DNA of 64,000 bases from Caballeronia udeis (GCF_001544555.2 NZ_FCOK02000042.1:1-64000); one strand, 5' to 3'; counted from the first letter of the stretch, positions 1 to 8,686 are shown. A program made the numbers and translations. Notes: generated by a model not told the origin, from the sequence alone.

Positions 1-48
1 CCAGTAGCTATCCTGCGCTCGCACGCATAACAGCGTGAAATCAATGGC

Positions 49-165
49 TTATGTTTGTGATCGAGTCAAAGTTCGGGCTAGTGCATCGGATTCGAGGAAG
101 GCGCGGTAGATGCGTTCGGGAGTAGCGCGCAAGACGCGATGAAGACGGACGGTTCCGGTAGTCAT
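49..165 (-). pseudogene. SRPBCC (START-like/AHSA1) domain protein, N-terminal remnant
   Basis: The first 30 residues after the ATG at 165 (MTTGTVRLHRVLRATPERIY, then RAFLESDALA) read as the start of an SRPBCC/polyketide-cyclase-like protein, whose first beta strand and helix look just like this. The frame then continues for only eight unrelated residues to a stop at 49, giving 38 residues against about 140-160 for the family. The expected tryptophan/proline-rich continuation is not visible in any frame before the window edge, so a deletion or insertion junction near position 75 is more likely than a single frameshift. The neighbouring AraC gene lies upstream in the same orientation. What joins at the left edge cannot be seen. 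Confidence 0.6.
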
Positions 166-279
166 GGTGTGATCGCCTTTCAGTGGGGAGGTTGAACATA
201 CCCACGACGATTCGGCGACGCGGGTATCGACATGGATTGAGATCGGGAAAACCCGTAGGCGCCACACACGCGGCAGCCA

Positions 280-1098
280 TCAAGCGCCGACGGCTTGCCG
301 ATACGCGCTCGGCGCAACCCCGATGCTTTCGCGAAAACGGTGGCTGAAATGGCTGGCGTTTGCATAACCGCATTGTTCGGCGACCTGCGTGAGCGACAGC
401 GCGGTGGTACGCAGCAGCGTGCGCGCGCGTTGGAGCCTCCGTTGCGCGATCCACGCAGCGGGCGGGAGTCCGAACGATGTATGGAACATGCGCGCGAGGT
501 GAAACTCCGACAACGCCGCGACGCCCGCCAGTTCACCGAGTGTGAGCGTTTGCCCGAGATGGTTTTCGATGTAATCGCGCAGGCGCCGCCGCGTCGCAAC
601 CGACAAACCGCCCTTGAGTGAGGCATCAGTCCGGCGCACGCCTTGGGCGCGTAGCAGCAGGCTCAACACCTGATGCGCGGTTTCATTGGAACGCAGCAGG
701 CCGCCGGGGTCCTGCCAGTCTTCGTTGGCGAGGGTTTGACAAAGGCTCGCAATGCGGGCGTCTTCGAAATAGGTGCGATCGGCTAGCGTCAGTTCGCGAG
801 GCTCGCGATCGAGCTCCTGCACCGCGCGTTGGGTGAAGTGTTCGGGCAGGAAGTACAGATGCATGAAATGCATGTGGCCGCGGACCCACCAGCGCGATTC
901 GTGATCGCCGGGAAGCGCGCAGAGCCGCGCCGGCGCGCCGTAGCGGCCGGGCATTTTCTGACGTTCGGTGCGATAGCCGCCGTCCAGATAACACGAGAGC
1001 GTGTGGTGGCCGGGTCGGTCATAGATGGTCTCGGCTTCTTCGGTGTCGCGCGTCCACACCGCGGGCCAACTGATCGCCGAGCCACGCAAACCGGTCAA
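280..1098 (-). CDS. AraC-family transcriptional regulator, probably with a frameshifted N-terminus
   Basis: A cytoplasmic DNA-binding regulator with a cupin-like N-terminal sensor half and a C-terminal AraC double helix-turn-helix over the last 100 residues (from RRRLRDYIENHLG to the second helix QVAEQCGYANASHFSHRFRE). The open frame can only begin at a TTG (1098) with no clear ribosome site. Immediately upstream, in the neighbouring frame, an ATG at 1168 begins a plausible N-terminus (MDSTETPFGLHSVCHTLSSA, ending ...WLGDQLA). Removing one base from the CCC run (GGG on + at 1063-1065) would join it to AVWTRDTEEAET in the main frame. The gene may therefore span 280-1168 with a single-base insertion. 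The target is unknown. Confidence 0.8.
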   Translation of the reverse strand: MTGLRGSAISWPAVWTRDTEEAETIYDRPGHHTLSCYLDGGYRTERQKMPGRYGAPARLCALPGDHESRWWVRGHMHFMHLYFLPEHFTQRAVQELDREPRELTLADRTYFEDARIASLCQTLANEDWQDPGGLLRSNETAHQVLSLLLRAQGVRRTDASLKGGLSVATRRRLRDYIENHLGQTLTLGELAGVAALSEFHLARMFHTSFGLPPAAWIAQRRLQRARTLLRTTALSLTQVAEQCGYANASHFSHRFRESIGVAPSAYRQAVGA

Positions 1099-1352
1099 GA
1101 TTCGCGTTGGCGCTGCTCAGCGTGTGACAGACCGAATGAAGGCCGAACGGCGTTTCGGTGGAGTCCATCACGGGGGCGGGCGGTCTGGGGTTCACGGGAC
1201 TGGCGGGATGAAGCTGATGACTGGGTAACCACAGTATACGGCGAGCCACGGGCGGTGGCTTGGCGCCGCCAGGAAGAGCGCAATCCTGGACAAGTGCGGC
1301 AGGGCCTGCTGCCGCATAGTTGAGGTTCCGTTTTTATGCTGCAGGCCGTGCC

Positions 1353-2252
1353 ATGAATATGTTGCTCTATGCCGTTACCGTCCTGATCTGGGGCACCACG
1401 TGGATTGCGATCAAATGGCAGCTCGGGTCGGTGCCCCCGCCGGTATCGATTGCGTGGCGGTTCTGGATCGCCGCGCTGGTGCTGTTCGCGCTGCTGCGTC
1501 TGATGCGTCGTCCGATCTGGCCGCCGCGCGCCGCATGGCGCTACCTGGCCGCGCAGGGACTGGCGCTGTTTTGCGTCAACTTCCTGTGCTTTTACTACGC
1601 CGAACAGGTCGTGCCGAGCGGACTCGTGGCGGTGGTGTTTTCGACCGCGCCGCTTTTGAACTCGATCAACGGACGCCTGTTCATGGGCCGCCCCTTGCAG
1701 CCCACCGCGATTGCCGGCGCGGCGCTGGGCCTGGTCGGCATCGTCTGCCTGTTCGTTCAACAGATGGCCGGGCATCTCGGCGACCACACTGCGTGGTTCG
1801 GCCTCGCGATCGCGTTCCTCGGCACCTTGTGCTTCTCCGCCGGCAACCTGTTGTCGAGCCGGATGCAGTCGATGGGCCTGCACCCGTTCGCCACCAATAG
1901 CTGGGCCATGCTGATCGGCGCCGGCGTCCTGACGATAGGCAGCGCGCTGGCCGGCTTTTCCTTCGCCATCGAGCCAGACGCGCGTTATCTGGGCGCGCTC
2001 GTCTACCTGGCCGTGTTCGGTTCGGTGATCGGCTTTACGGCGTATCTGATGCTGGTTGGGCGGATCGGGCCGGAACGGGCAGCTTATTGCACCGTGCTGT
2101 TTCCGATCGTGGCCTTGGCGGCGTCGACCGTGTTCGAAGGCTATCGGTGGTCCGCATTGGCGGTGGTCGGGCTGGTGCTGGTGGTAGCCGGCAATCTGGT
2201 GGCGGTCGACCTGACGCGGCGCATGTTTGGCCGCCGGGCGCAGCCTTCCTGA
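1353..2252 (+). CDS. DMT-superfamily (EamA) transporter
   Basis: Inner-membrane permease of 299 residues with about ten hydrophobic segments, matching the two-EamA-repeat layout of drug/metabolite transporters. The first segment carries the family-typical LIWGTTWIAIKWQLG motif. The second repeat begins near AIAFLGTLCFSAGNLLSS. The open frame extends upstream to 1320, but the ATG at 1353 opens directly into the first membrane helix as in homologues, so I chose it. It stands alone on the + strand, and its 3' end converges on the pcaD-like gene with 16 bases between. Substrates of this family range from amino acids to toxic metabolites; nothing here identifies one. Confidence 0.85.
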   Translation: MNMLLYAVTVLIWGTTWIAIKWQLGSVPPPVSIAWRFWIAALVLFALLRLMRRPIWPPRAAWRYLAAQGLALFCVNFLCFYYAEQVVPSGLVAVVFSTAPLLNSINGRLFMGRPLQPTAIAGAALGLVGIVCLFVQQMAGHLGDHTAWFGLAIAFLGTLCFSAGNLLSSRMQSMGLHPFATNSWAMLIGAGVLTIGSALAGFSFAIEPDARYLGALVYLAVFGSVIGFTAYLMLVGRIGPERAAYCTVLFPIVALAASTVFEGYRWSALAVVGLVLVVAGNLVAVDLTRRMFGRRAQPS

Positions 2253-2268
2253 TGGAGCCTCCTGGGCG

Positions 2269-3072
2269 TCAAGCTCCGGGTGATAACAAGAACTTCACGA
2301 CTGCGTCGACGAACTCAAGCGGAAACTCGACGTTGGAGAGATGTACCGCTGGCAGCACCAACAACCTTGCGCCCGGGATCGTCTCCGCCATCTGCACGCT
2401 GTAACTCGCTGCCGTGACCGTATCGTGCTCGCCCGCGATCACCAGCGTCGGCCGCGTGATGCACGCAACATCCTGCCGCATGTCGGTATCCTGCACGGCG
2501 CGCCACGAACCGACCAGACCATGGCGGTTAGTCGTGAGCAGCATCGTACGGAATGTCTCCATCACCGGATCGCACGCCTCAAACATACTCGCCGGAAACC
2601 AGTTGTGCAGGAACGTCTCGGCCGTAGCGGTCATGTCGTCGGCCTGGAGAGCCTGGGCGATTGGCGCATCAAACCTGTCCGCAGGTCCAAGATAGGGCGC
2701 TGTATTGCTGAGAACGAGCCGGTCGATCCGTGCCGGCGCGTGTATGCCCAGCCACTGCCCGACAATGCCTCCCAGCGAGAGTCCCAGGAAATGCGCTTGC
2801 CCGATGCCGAGCGTATCCATCAGCTCGAGAACGTCGTGTCCCAGCCGCGCAAGGGAATACGGCCCCGCAGGAACGCTCGACGCACCATGTCCGCGGGCGT
2901 CATAGCGCAGCACCGAGAAATGACGGCCCAGTTCGACAACTTGCCCGTCCCACATACGCAGTGTCGTACCGATTGAATTGGACAGCACCAGCACCGGCTT
3001 GTTGTCGTGGCCATCTATCCGGTAGGCAATGCTTACGCCGTCTGATGTCGTGAAGTAGGAGAAATTGTCCAT
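2269..3072 (-). CDS. pcaD: 3-oxoadipate enol-lactonase-like alpha/beta hydrolase
   Basis: A 267-residue cytosolic alpha/beta hydrolase. PcaD hydrolyses 3-oxoadipate enol-lactone to 3-oxoadipate in the beta-ketoadipate pathway. The sequence shows the nucleophile elbow GLSLGG with Ser99, an acid at AGEHD near residue 217, and the catalytic His in PAVHLSNVEFP near the C-terminus. SNSIGTTLRMWD after the first strand is typical of PcaD. The ATG at 3072 follows GAGAG; the open frame reaches 3126 but has no ribosome site there. It is divergent from a LysR gene that probably controls it. No other pca gene is in the window, so a related lactone or ester substrate is possible. Confidence 0.75.
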   Translation of the reverse strand: MDNFSYFTTSDGVSIAYRIDGHDNKPVLVLSNSIGTTLRMWDGQVVELGRHFSVLRYDARGHGASSVPAGPYSLARLGHDVLELMDTLGIGQAHFLGLSLGGIVGQWLGIHAPARIDRLVLSNTAPYLGPADRFDAPIAQALQADDMTATAETFLHNWFPASMFEACDPVMETFRTMLLTTNRHGLVGSWRAVQDTDMRQDVACITRPTLVIAGEHDTVTAASYSVQMAETIPGARLLVLPAVHLSNVEFPLEFVDAVVKFLLSPGA

Positions 3073-3149
3073 AGGGCTCTCGCAAAAGAAACGCCGCGTC
3101 GCACGGTCCGGTTGGCCGCACGTCATTACGGCGCAGGTTCATGGCGTAG

Positions 3150-3197
3150 AGTATGGACAACGTCGTGTTCCGATAAAATTACAAAATTCGGATACTC
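3150..3197. promoter_or_regulatory. Divergent pcaD/LysR promoter region with nested inverted repeats
   Basis: The 143-base gap between the two divergent genes holds TCCGA (3169-3173) and TCGGA (3188-3192), flanked by the AT-rich stretch AAAATTACAAAATT. An outer pair GAGTAT (3150) and ATACTC (3192-3197) encloses them. LysR regulators usually bind imperfect dyads in such gaps, so this is a candidate operator; there is no experimental support. Confidence 0.35.
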
Positions 3198-3215
3198 TTT
3201 GTCAGAAAAAATGAC

Positions 3216-4121
3216 ATGAACGATTTCGCCCTGCATGATCTGAAATGCTTCGATGCTGTCATCCGCACGGGCAGTTTCCAGGCTGCCGCGGCCGCCTTGC
3301 ATCGATCCCATCCGGCGGTGTTCGCTGCGGTGGCGAGGCTCGAAAGCCAGGCAGGTCTGAGTCTGCTCGATCGCGGGAGCTACCGCGTCAAACTAAGCGA
3401 TGCAGGGCGGTCATTCCATGAACGCATGCAAACGCTCCTGTGCGAAGCCGAGGGTCTGCGTCAATACGCGGCGCAACTGGCCATGGGTGAAGAGAGCGAG
3501 CTGCATGTGGTGTTGGGCGATCTGTGCCCCCGCCCGGCAGTGCTCAGGCTACTCGCGCGCTTCTTCGAGACGTGTCCGAACACGCGGCTGCATCTGCATT
3601 TCGAAACGGTTGGTGGTCCTATCGAACGCCTCAGGGCTCGCGATGCCGACCTGATGATTCACCGCGTCGACACGACGGACCCGTTTCTGGAGTGGATTGC
3701 GCTTTGCAAGGTCCGGCTGATTCCCGTGGTCGCTCCGGGCTTGCTGCCGGTGTCGACGGCCACGACAGTGCGCCCGGAACATCTACGTGACTACACCCAA
3801 TGCGTCATGCGGGATTCGGCTCGCGTGCCACGTGACGAGCATTTTTTGGTCATCGAGGGGGCGCACCAGATCACGGTTGCGGAGCAGTTCATGAAGAAGG
3901 ATGTCATTCTGCAGGGCCTTGCATGGGGACATCTGCCGGACTTTCTGATCAATGGAGAAATACGTAGCGGCGAGCTCAAGTCCATTGCGGGCCGGTACTT
4001 CCCCGGCCGCGCGGAAACGGTGGTTGCCGCTCGGCGCAGCGACGGGGCGCACGGTCCCGTTGCACAGAGGCTATGGGCGTATTTGCAGGCGAACGCTCCG
4101 ATGGCGCCCTCTCTGTCATGA
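3216..4121 (+). CDS. LysR-family transcriptional regulator
   Basis: 301 residues. The N-terminal winged helix-turn-helix spans about residues 5-65 (LHDLKCFDAVIRTGSFQAAA, then HPAVFAAVARLE), followed by a periplasmic-binding-protein-like effector domain beginning near ELHVVLGDLCPRPAVLRLLA. It is transcribed away from the pcaD-like gene, the usual arrangement for a LysR activator and its target. It does not resemble PcaQ closely enough for me to name it. The 3' end meets chrA tail to tail 57 bases away, with a GC hairpin between. Confidence 0.85.
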   Translation: MNDFALHDLKCFDAVIRTGSFQAAAAALHRSHPAVFAAVARLESQAGLSLLDRGSYRVKLSDAGRSFHERMQTLLCEAEGLRQYAAQLAMGEESELHVVLGDLCPRPAVLRLLARFFETCPNTRLHLHFETVGGPIERLRARDADLMIHRVDTTDPFLEWIALCKVRLIPVVAPGLLPVSTATTVRPEHLRDYTQCVMRDSARVPRDEHFLVIEGAHQITVAEQFMKKDVILQGLAWGHLPDFLINGEIRSGELKSIAGRYFPGRAETVVAARRSDGAHGPVAQRLWAYLQANAPMAPSLS

Positions 4122-4148
4122 AGCCGCGCAAGGGGCGAAGTCCCAGCT

Positions 4149-4167
4149 CGCGCGCTTGAGGCGCGCG
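4149..4167. terminator. GC hairpin between convergent genes
   Basis: CGCGCGC (4149-4155), a five-base loop and GCGCGCG (4161-4167) form a 7-bp stem between the LysR stop and the chrA stop. There is no T-run on either side, so it is at best a weak or Rho-assisted bidirectional stop. Confidence 0.3.
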
Positions 4168-4178
4168 GGAATCGTCGC

Positions 4179-5414
4179 TCAGTGCAGGGCCGCTTCGGCA
4201 ATGCCGGCCAGCGCGCTGAGCACGACGACGGCAAGAGGCGGGAGTCGCCACCGTGTCAGCAGGAAAAAGCCGATGACTGCGACGGCAAAGTCGAGCTTGG
4301 AGAGAACCGCGCTGGTCCAGACCGGTGAGTAGAGTGCGCTGGCCAGTAGTCCGACAACAGCGGCATTGACTCCTGCAAGCAGCGCGGTCATGGACGGGCG
4401 GGCGCGCAGAGCTTGCCAGTAGGGCAGCGCCGCGAGCACGAGCAGGAGACCCGGCAGGAAAATCCCCACGGTGGCCAGCAGCGCACCGGTCCAGTGGTTC
4501 GGCGCTTCCGCCATCATCCAGCCGAGAAATGCGGCGAACGTAAAGAGCGGCCCCGGGACCGCTTGCGCGGCGCCATATCCTGCGAGAAAGTCGTTCGACG
4601 AGACCAGGCCGGCCGTAACGGTCTGCTGCTGAAGAAGCGGCAGCACAACGTGACCGCCGCCAAACACCAGCGCGCCCGAACGATAGAACGCTTCAAGGAC
4701 CCTGACGGCCGGATCCGCGTGGAGTGCGACGAGCGCCGGAAGCCCAAACAACAAGACACAGAAGATGATCAGGGCGATAGCGCCCACCGTGCGGGACACG
4801 CGGAACTCGTGGGTGTGCTGCGATATGCGAGCGGTGTCTGTCGATGTCGTGGTCCGGCACAACACAAGCCCAAGCACAGCACCAAGGCCGATAACGATGA
4901 GCTGCGCATAAACGGTGCTCAGAATGCCGAGTACCGCGACGGCGATTAGCGCGATGCCAGCGCGGCGGTAATCTGGACACAGGCGCCGCGCCATGTCCCA
5001 GACTGCCTGGGCGACAACAGCGGCAGCGACGAGCTTGAGGCCGTGGATCAAGCCGCTACCGACCGGGCCGCCGAGGCTCGGAGCAATGGCGGCAAAGCCG
5101 ATCAAAAGCAGGACTGAAGGCAGCGTGAACCCGCACCACGCAGCGAGTCCTCCGAGCCATCCTGCCCGCAAAAGACCGATCGAAAATCCCACCTGGCTGC
5201 TGGCGGGTCCGGGAAGAAACTGACAGAGCCCGACGAGATCGGTGAAGCTTTCGTCATCAAGCCAGCCACGCCGCTCGACGAACTCCCGGCGGAAGTAACC
5301 CAGATGCGCAATGGGACCGCCGAAGCACGTCAGTCCGAGCTTGAGAAACACCGCGAGAACTTCCACGACGGCACCCATCCGGCTTGAATGCGGCAAGGCA
5401 ATATCAGTTTTCAT
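4179..5414 (-). CDS. chrA: Chromate transporter ChrA
   Basis: 411-residue inner-membrane protein of the CHR family, which lowers cellular chromate by efflux. It is the long two-domain form. The first CHR repeat shows FLKLGLTCFGGPIAHLGYFR and REFVERRGWLDDE near residues 24-55, followed by QFLPGPASSQVG. The second carries SGALVFGGGHVVLPLLQQQ and YGAAQAVPGPLFTFAAFLGW near residues 240-290. About ten to twelve hydrophobic segments are visible. The length matches typical bidomain ChrA (about 400-450 residues). No chrB or other metal-resistance gene is adjacent. The start is the ATG at 5412-5414. The following 220 bases up to the broken SDR gene contain no gene I can support. Confidence 0.9.
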   Translation of the reverse strand: MKTDIALPHSSRMGAVVEVLAVFLKLGLTCFGGPIAHLGYFRREFVERRGWLDDESFTDLVGLCQFLPGPASSQVGFSIGLLRAGWLGGLAAWCGFTLPSVLLLIGFAAIAPSLGGPVGSGLIHGLKLVAAAVVAQAVWDMARRLCPDYRRAGIALIAVAVLGILSTVYAQLIVIGLGAVLGLVLCRTTTSTDTARISQHTHEFRVSRTVGAIALIIFCVLLFGLPALVALHADPAVRVLEAFYRSGALVFGGGHVVLPLLQQQTVTAGLVSSNDFLAGYGAAQAVPGPLFTFAAFLGWMMAEAPNHWTGALLATVGIFLPGLLLVLAALPYWQALRARPSMTALLAGVNAAVVGLLASALYSPVWTSAVLSKLDFAVAVIGFFLLTRWRLPPLAVVVLSALAGIAEAALH

Positions 5415-5635
5415 ACGTTCACGTGCTACGGGTCACCCTGGCTTCAATGGGATTCGCTGCCGCTGCTGTTGGCATTGGCGCCGGCGCTTGGGGTTCATGG
5501 TTCATCGCTGCGGACGTCGGCGCTATCGAGCGTTTCCGATACGTTTCCTTGGCGCGCGTGAACCTGTAGCGTGAGCTTATACCGTTCCTTCATTACGCCG
5601 ATAAGGCGGTCACCTAGCCACCGGACTCTTGCCTG

Positions 5636-6369
5636 TCAGACCAGCAAGCCGCCGCCATCGACCGGCAGGATCTGTCCGGTCGCGTAGCCGTTGAGCATGA
5701 GGTACACATAGGCCTTCGCGGCCTCCTCCGGCGACGCGCCGCGGGGCACGGGCAGGGGGGCTACCATCGACTGCAGCATGGCCACCGGCATGGTCTGCTT
5801 CACGTGGTCGGTGAGGACAATGCCCGGGCATACGGCGTTGACCCTCACCGGGCTGAGATCCATCGCGAGGGCGCGGGCCAGGTATTCGGCCGCGCCCCCC
5901 AGGGCAGTCGGCAACGGCGCGCCTTTCATCGGCCGATGCGTGAGCATGCCGCTCGTCAGCGTGATCGAGCCGTCCCCTGGGCGATGGTCCGGCAGCCGTG
6001 CTTCACCGCCGCGAGTACGCCCCAGAAGCGGACCTCCAGGAGCGCTCGTGCCTGCTCCAGGTCCAGATCCCGCGAGGAAGCGTAGAACATCGATCCGCCC
6101 CAGTCGCCGGCCGTTATCGCCAGATGATCGAATGCGCCGAGTGCTGCGAAGAAGCCGGCAACGCTGGCCTCGTCGCGCACGTCGACGGCACGCCCGGTCG
6201 CACCTTGCAGGCGCTCAACGGCCGCGCTGACGTTTGCCTCGCGGCTCGACGCGATAACAACCGCGGCACCCTGGGCACGCGCGAGTCGGGCAACGGCGAA
6301 GCCGATTCCTGACGCGCCGCCAATGACGACCACGCGTTTTCCATCGAGTGACATTGCTGTGTCGGCCAT
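5636..6369 (-). pseudogene. SDR-family oxidoreductase, frameshifted
   Basis: Two adjacent frames together make one complete short-chain dehydrogenase of about 244 residues. The first (6369-5956) has the Rossmann start VVVIGGASGIGFAVARLARA and AITAGDWGG, and runs out at HGCRTIAQGTARSR. The second resumes at GDGSITLTSG and carries VRVNAVCPGIVLTDH and the end TGQILPVDGGGLLV. The switch falls at a four-base G run on the minus strand (CCCC on + at 5974-5977); five would restore the frame. The gene starts after AGGAG. Like some SDRs of this subgroup it shows no obvious YxxxK. It faces the MmyB-type regulator at 6632, its probable controller. Confidence 0.8.
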
Positions 6370-6431
6370 CCTGATTCTCCTATGCCATTGAGGTCTTTGT
6401 TGCGAATGCCGGAAGAGCTATCGCCACGCTT

Positions 6432-6533
6432 TTACGAGCGGATGAGGCCGAGGACCTGATGGCAGTTCGCGACCAGTTCACGGACGACCGCGCAGCCGAT
6501 GAAGCCGGCGGCTCCCGTGACAAAGACGCGCAT
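6432..6533 (-). pseudogene. NAD-dependent epimerase/dehydratase N-terminal remnant (33 codons)
   Basis: An ATG at 6533 preceded by GGAGAG opens a frame whose first residues, [20 protein letters not shown], are the classic N-terminal Rossmann motif (TGxxGFIG) of extended SDR epimerases. It ends after HQVLGLIRS at a TAA, only 33 codons into a protein that is normally 280-320 residues. No continuation appears in other frames before the SDR gene starting at 6369, so the rest was deleted. It probably shared the promoter region with the frameshifted SDR and the regulator at 6632. Confidence 0.65.
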
Positions 6534-6631
6534 GTGATGCTCTCCCAGGTGATCGAGCGAGCAATGTACGTGGCAAAATCATCCTGTTAAAGTGGTGACG
6601 TTATCCAGGTATACCTCCTAACAGGTTGCAC

Positions 6632-7486
6632 ATGGCCCACGCGAACGAGAACGAAAGTGACAACCGGCTCGGCAATTATCTGAAGAACAGGCGGACGAAG
6701 CTCGATCCCGCGTCCTTCGGCTTTTCCGGTAGCCGGCGGCGGACGGCGGGACTGCGTCGGGAAGAGGTAGCGCAGCGCGCCAATATCAGCGCGGCCTGGT
6801 ACACATGGCTGGAGCAGGGGCGCGGCGGCAATCCGTCAGCGGATGTGCTGGACCGTATTGCGAGCGCTTTGATGCTGACCGAAGTCGAGCGTGAACATGT
6901 GTTCCTGCTTGGCCTTGGCCATCCGCCCGAAGTCCGCTATCGCGGTGGCGACGCAATCACGCCGCGACTGCAGCGTCTGCTCGAAGCGTTGCCCCATAGT
7001 CCGGCGATCGTCAGGACCGCGACGTGGGACGTGATTGCCTGGAACCGCGCGGCCGCGGCCGTGCTCACCGACTACGGCTCCCTGCCGCCCGAACGACGCA
7101 ATATCCTGCGCATGATGTTCTGCGATCCCGGCGTCCGTGCCGCGCAGTTCGACTGGACAAGCGTGGCCCGCTTCGTGGTGGGCGCCTTCCGGATCGATGC
7201 CGCACGCGCAGGCGCCGAGGCCGAGGTGGCGCCGCTCGTCGACGAACTGTGCCGGGCAAGTCCGGAGTTCGCCGCGATGTGGCGAGACAACGAGGTGCAG
7301 ACCCACGGCGATGGGGTCAAGCATTTGCGCCACCCGGTGCTCGGCCCGATCTCGCTCGAATACTCGTCCTTCGCTGTCGATGGGCGGCCGGATCTTCAAA
7401 TGATTGTCTACAACCCGGCGACACCGGCCGACCAGGAACTGATCAGGGCTCTGATCGAGAGAACGCCGGTGACAGTTGAGGAGTGA
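6632..7486 (+). CDS. XRE-type regulator with MmyB-like ligand-binding domain
   Basis: 284 residues. Residues about 8-85 form a helix-turn-helix of the Cro/XRE kind, with family-typical LGNYLKNRRTKLDP, GLRREEVAQRANISAAWYTW and LEQGRG. Residues about 105-270 form the MmyB-like PAS-related domain (TWDVIAWNRAAAAVL, NILRMMFCDP, SPEFAAMWRDNEV, then LEYSSFAVDGRPDLQMIVY). Such regulators commonly sit next to SDR or oxidoreductase genes, as here. ATG at 6632 was chosen over the TTG at 6626. It is divergent from the broken SDR and the epimerase remnant, so its local targets are both damaged. Confidence 0.85.
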   Translation: MAHANENESDNRLGNYLKNRRTKLDPASFGFSGSRRRTAGLRREEVAQRANISAAWYTWLEQGRGGNPSADVLDRIASALMLTEVEREHVFLLGLGHPPEVRYRGGDAITPRLQRLLEALPHSPAIVRTATWDVIAWNRAAAAVLTDYGSLPPERRNILRMMFCDPGVRAAQFDWTSVARFVVGAFRIDAARAGAEAEVAPLVDELCRASPEFAAMWRDNEVQTHGDGVKHLRHPVLGPISLEYSSFAVDGRPDLQMIVYNPATPADQELIRALIERTPVTVEE

Positions 7487-7604
7487 GCCTTGGGCCGGAA
7501 AACCCGCGAGGGTGCCGAACCTTCAGAGGCTCACCAGGGCCTTGGGATTGAACGAAGTGGCATGAGTCGTAGTGAGGAATTTGCTGCGAACATTGGGCGA
7601 AGTT

Positions 7605-7931
7605 TTATACAGCGTAGCTGAGCAGAAACAGACAACCTTTGTCGCTACGGAACAGGACATCGGCGGACCCTGTTTCTGCCACGCCTGCCCAGCCGGCGGT
7701 CAAAACCTGACCGTTCTGAATGGCTTCGCCTTCCAGCATGAAGATGAATTCCGGTCCTTCATGGTTATGAGTGGGCAAGACGGCGCCGGGCTCGAAGCGC
7801 ACGAGTTGCATGGCGCGCCCATTTGCCTTGCCCAGGTTTTTCACCGCTACGCCCTTGGCCAATTTCGAGTCTTGCCAAGGGGCGGTGCTGCTGTCGGTGA
7901 AGATGAACTTCGCTTCCGGTCGCGCAGTCAT
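7605..7931 (-). CDS. Single-domain cupin protein
   Basis: 108 residues forming one small beta-barrel. The first cupin motif is seen at FEPGAVLPTHNHEGPEFIFM (His ligands in HNHEGPE, with Glu), and the second follows ADVLFRSDKGCLFLLSYAV in weaker form. Cupins of this size bind a metal and act as small dioxygenases, isomerases or sensors; the fold does not reveal which. It lies 51 bases downstream of the paiB-like gene on the same strand and may be co-transcribed with it. Confidence 0.75.
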   Translation of the reverse strand: MTARPEAKFIFTDSSTAPWQDSKLAKGVAVKNLGKANGRAMQLVRFEPGAVLPTHNHEGPEFIFMLEGEAIQNGQVLTAGWAGVAETGSADVLFRSDKGCLFLLSYAV

Positions 7932-7982
7932 GGCCGTCCTCCTGGTCTGGAATTTAGCCGGAGTGTCGCTAAAGCAGGCGCT

Positions 7983-8618
7983 TTATCCTTGCTTCTGCGC
8001 GGCGCACTCAAGCATCGCATCGCCAATCCGATTGTCGAGTGCCTTGAGCGCCTCTCCGGCACCCTGGATATCACGGGCCTCCTTATTCTGGCCGAGCTTG
8101 CTCTTGCCCGTTAGCCGCGTGATATCGATTTGCAAACCGACAATCGCCTTGAGCATGGTGTCGATGTATTCCTTCGGCGCGTCACCCATTTTCCAGGGTT
8201 CAGGCAGCGTGGCCTCGTGCGTGCGGGTTAGACGGGCGACCACGCCACGCACATATTTTTCGTCGTCGCGAATGGTGATGCGCCCATGGGCGTGAACGAC
8301 GATGTAATTCCAGGTCGGCACCTGCTTGTGCGCCTCATGCTTGCTCGGGTACCACGTGGGGGAGATATACGCATCGCCGGCGCGGAAGATGACCAGCACC
8401 TCGTCGCCATTGGCAACGTCCTGCCACAAGGGATTGCTCCGCGCGACATGTCCATGCAGCACACCCAGGTCGCCTTCGTCCGCTGCAAGCTCAAGCGGAA
8501 TGTGATTGGCGTCCAGACCGCTCTTGCCGTTGGTAATCAGGCTGCCAAAGGGATTTTGAGCAATGAGTGTGTGCATCACGTCTTTGCGAGACTCATTGAA
8601 ATGGGCGGGCACGTACAT
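7983..8618 (-). CDS. PaiB-type FMN-binding protein
   Basis: 211 residues of the PaiB/FMN-binding split-barrel family, first described as a negative regulator of sporulation and protease genes in Bacillus but common in proteobacteria next to MocR regulators. It starts MYVPAHFNESRKDVMHTLIA and carries PTWNYIVVHAHGRI and LPEPWKMGDAPKEYIDTMLK, both typical of the family. The ATG at 8618 is preceded by GGAG; the open frame extends to 8687 without a ribosome site. It is divergent from the MocR gene and is presumably its regulatory target. Confidence 0.85.
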   Translation of the reverse strand: MYVPAHFNESRKDVMHTLIAQNPFGSLITNGKSGLDANHIPLELAADEGDLGVLHGHVARSNPLWQDVANGDEVLVIFRAGDAYISPTWYPSKHEAHKQVPTWNYIVVHAHGRITIRDDEKYVRGVVARLTRTHEATLPEPWKMGDAPKEYIDTMLKAIVGLQIDITRLTGKSKLGQNKEARDIQGAGEALKALDNRIGDAMLECAAQKQG

Positions 8619-8686
8619 GGTTGCTCCAGTAGGTTTCTGTCCTTCACCTGTGCGAAGGGTGTTCGTCTTGTATGAAGTGTGTACCA

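Noticed and set aside
5384-5569. 61-codon + strand frame with a hydrophobic stretch next to chrA
   Set aside because: No ribosome site, starts inside the chrA coding end, no relatives known.
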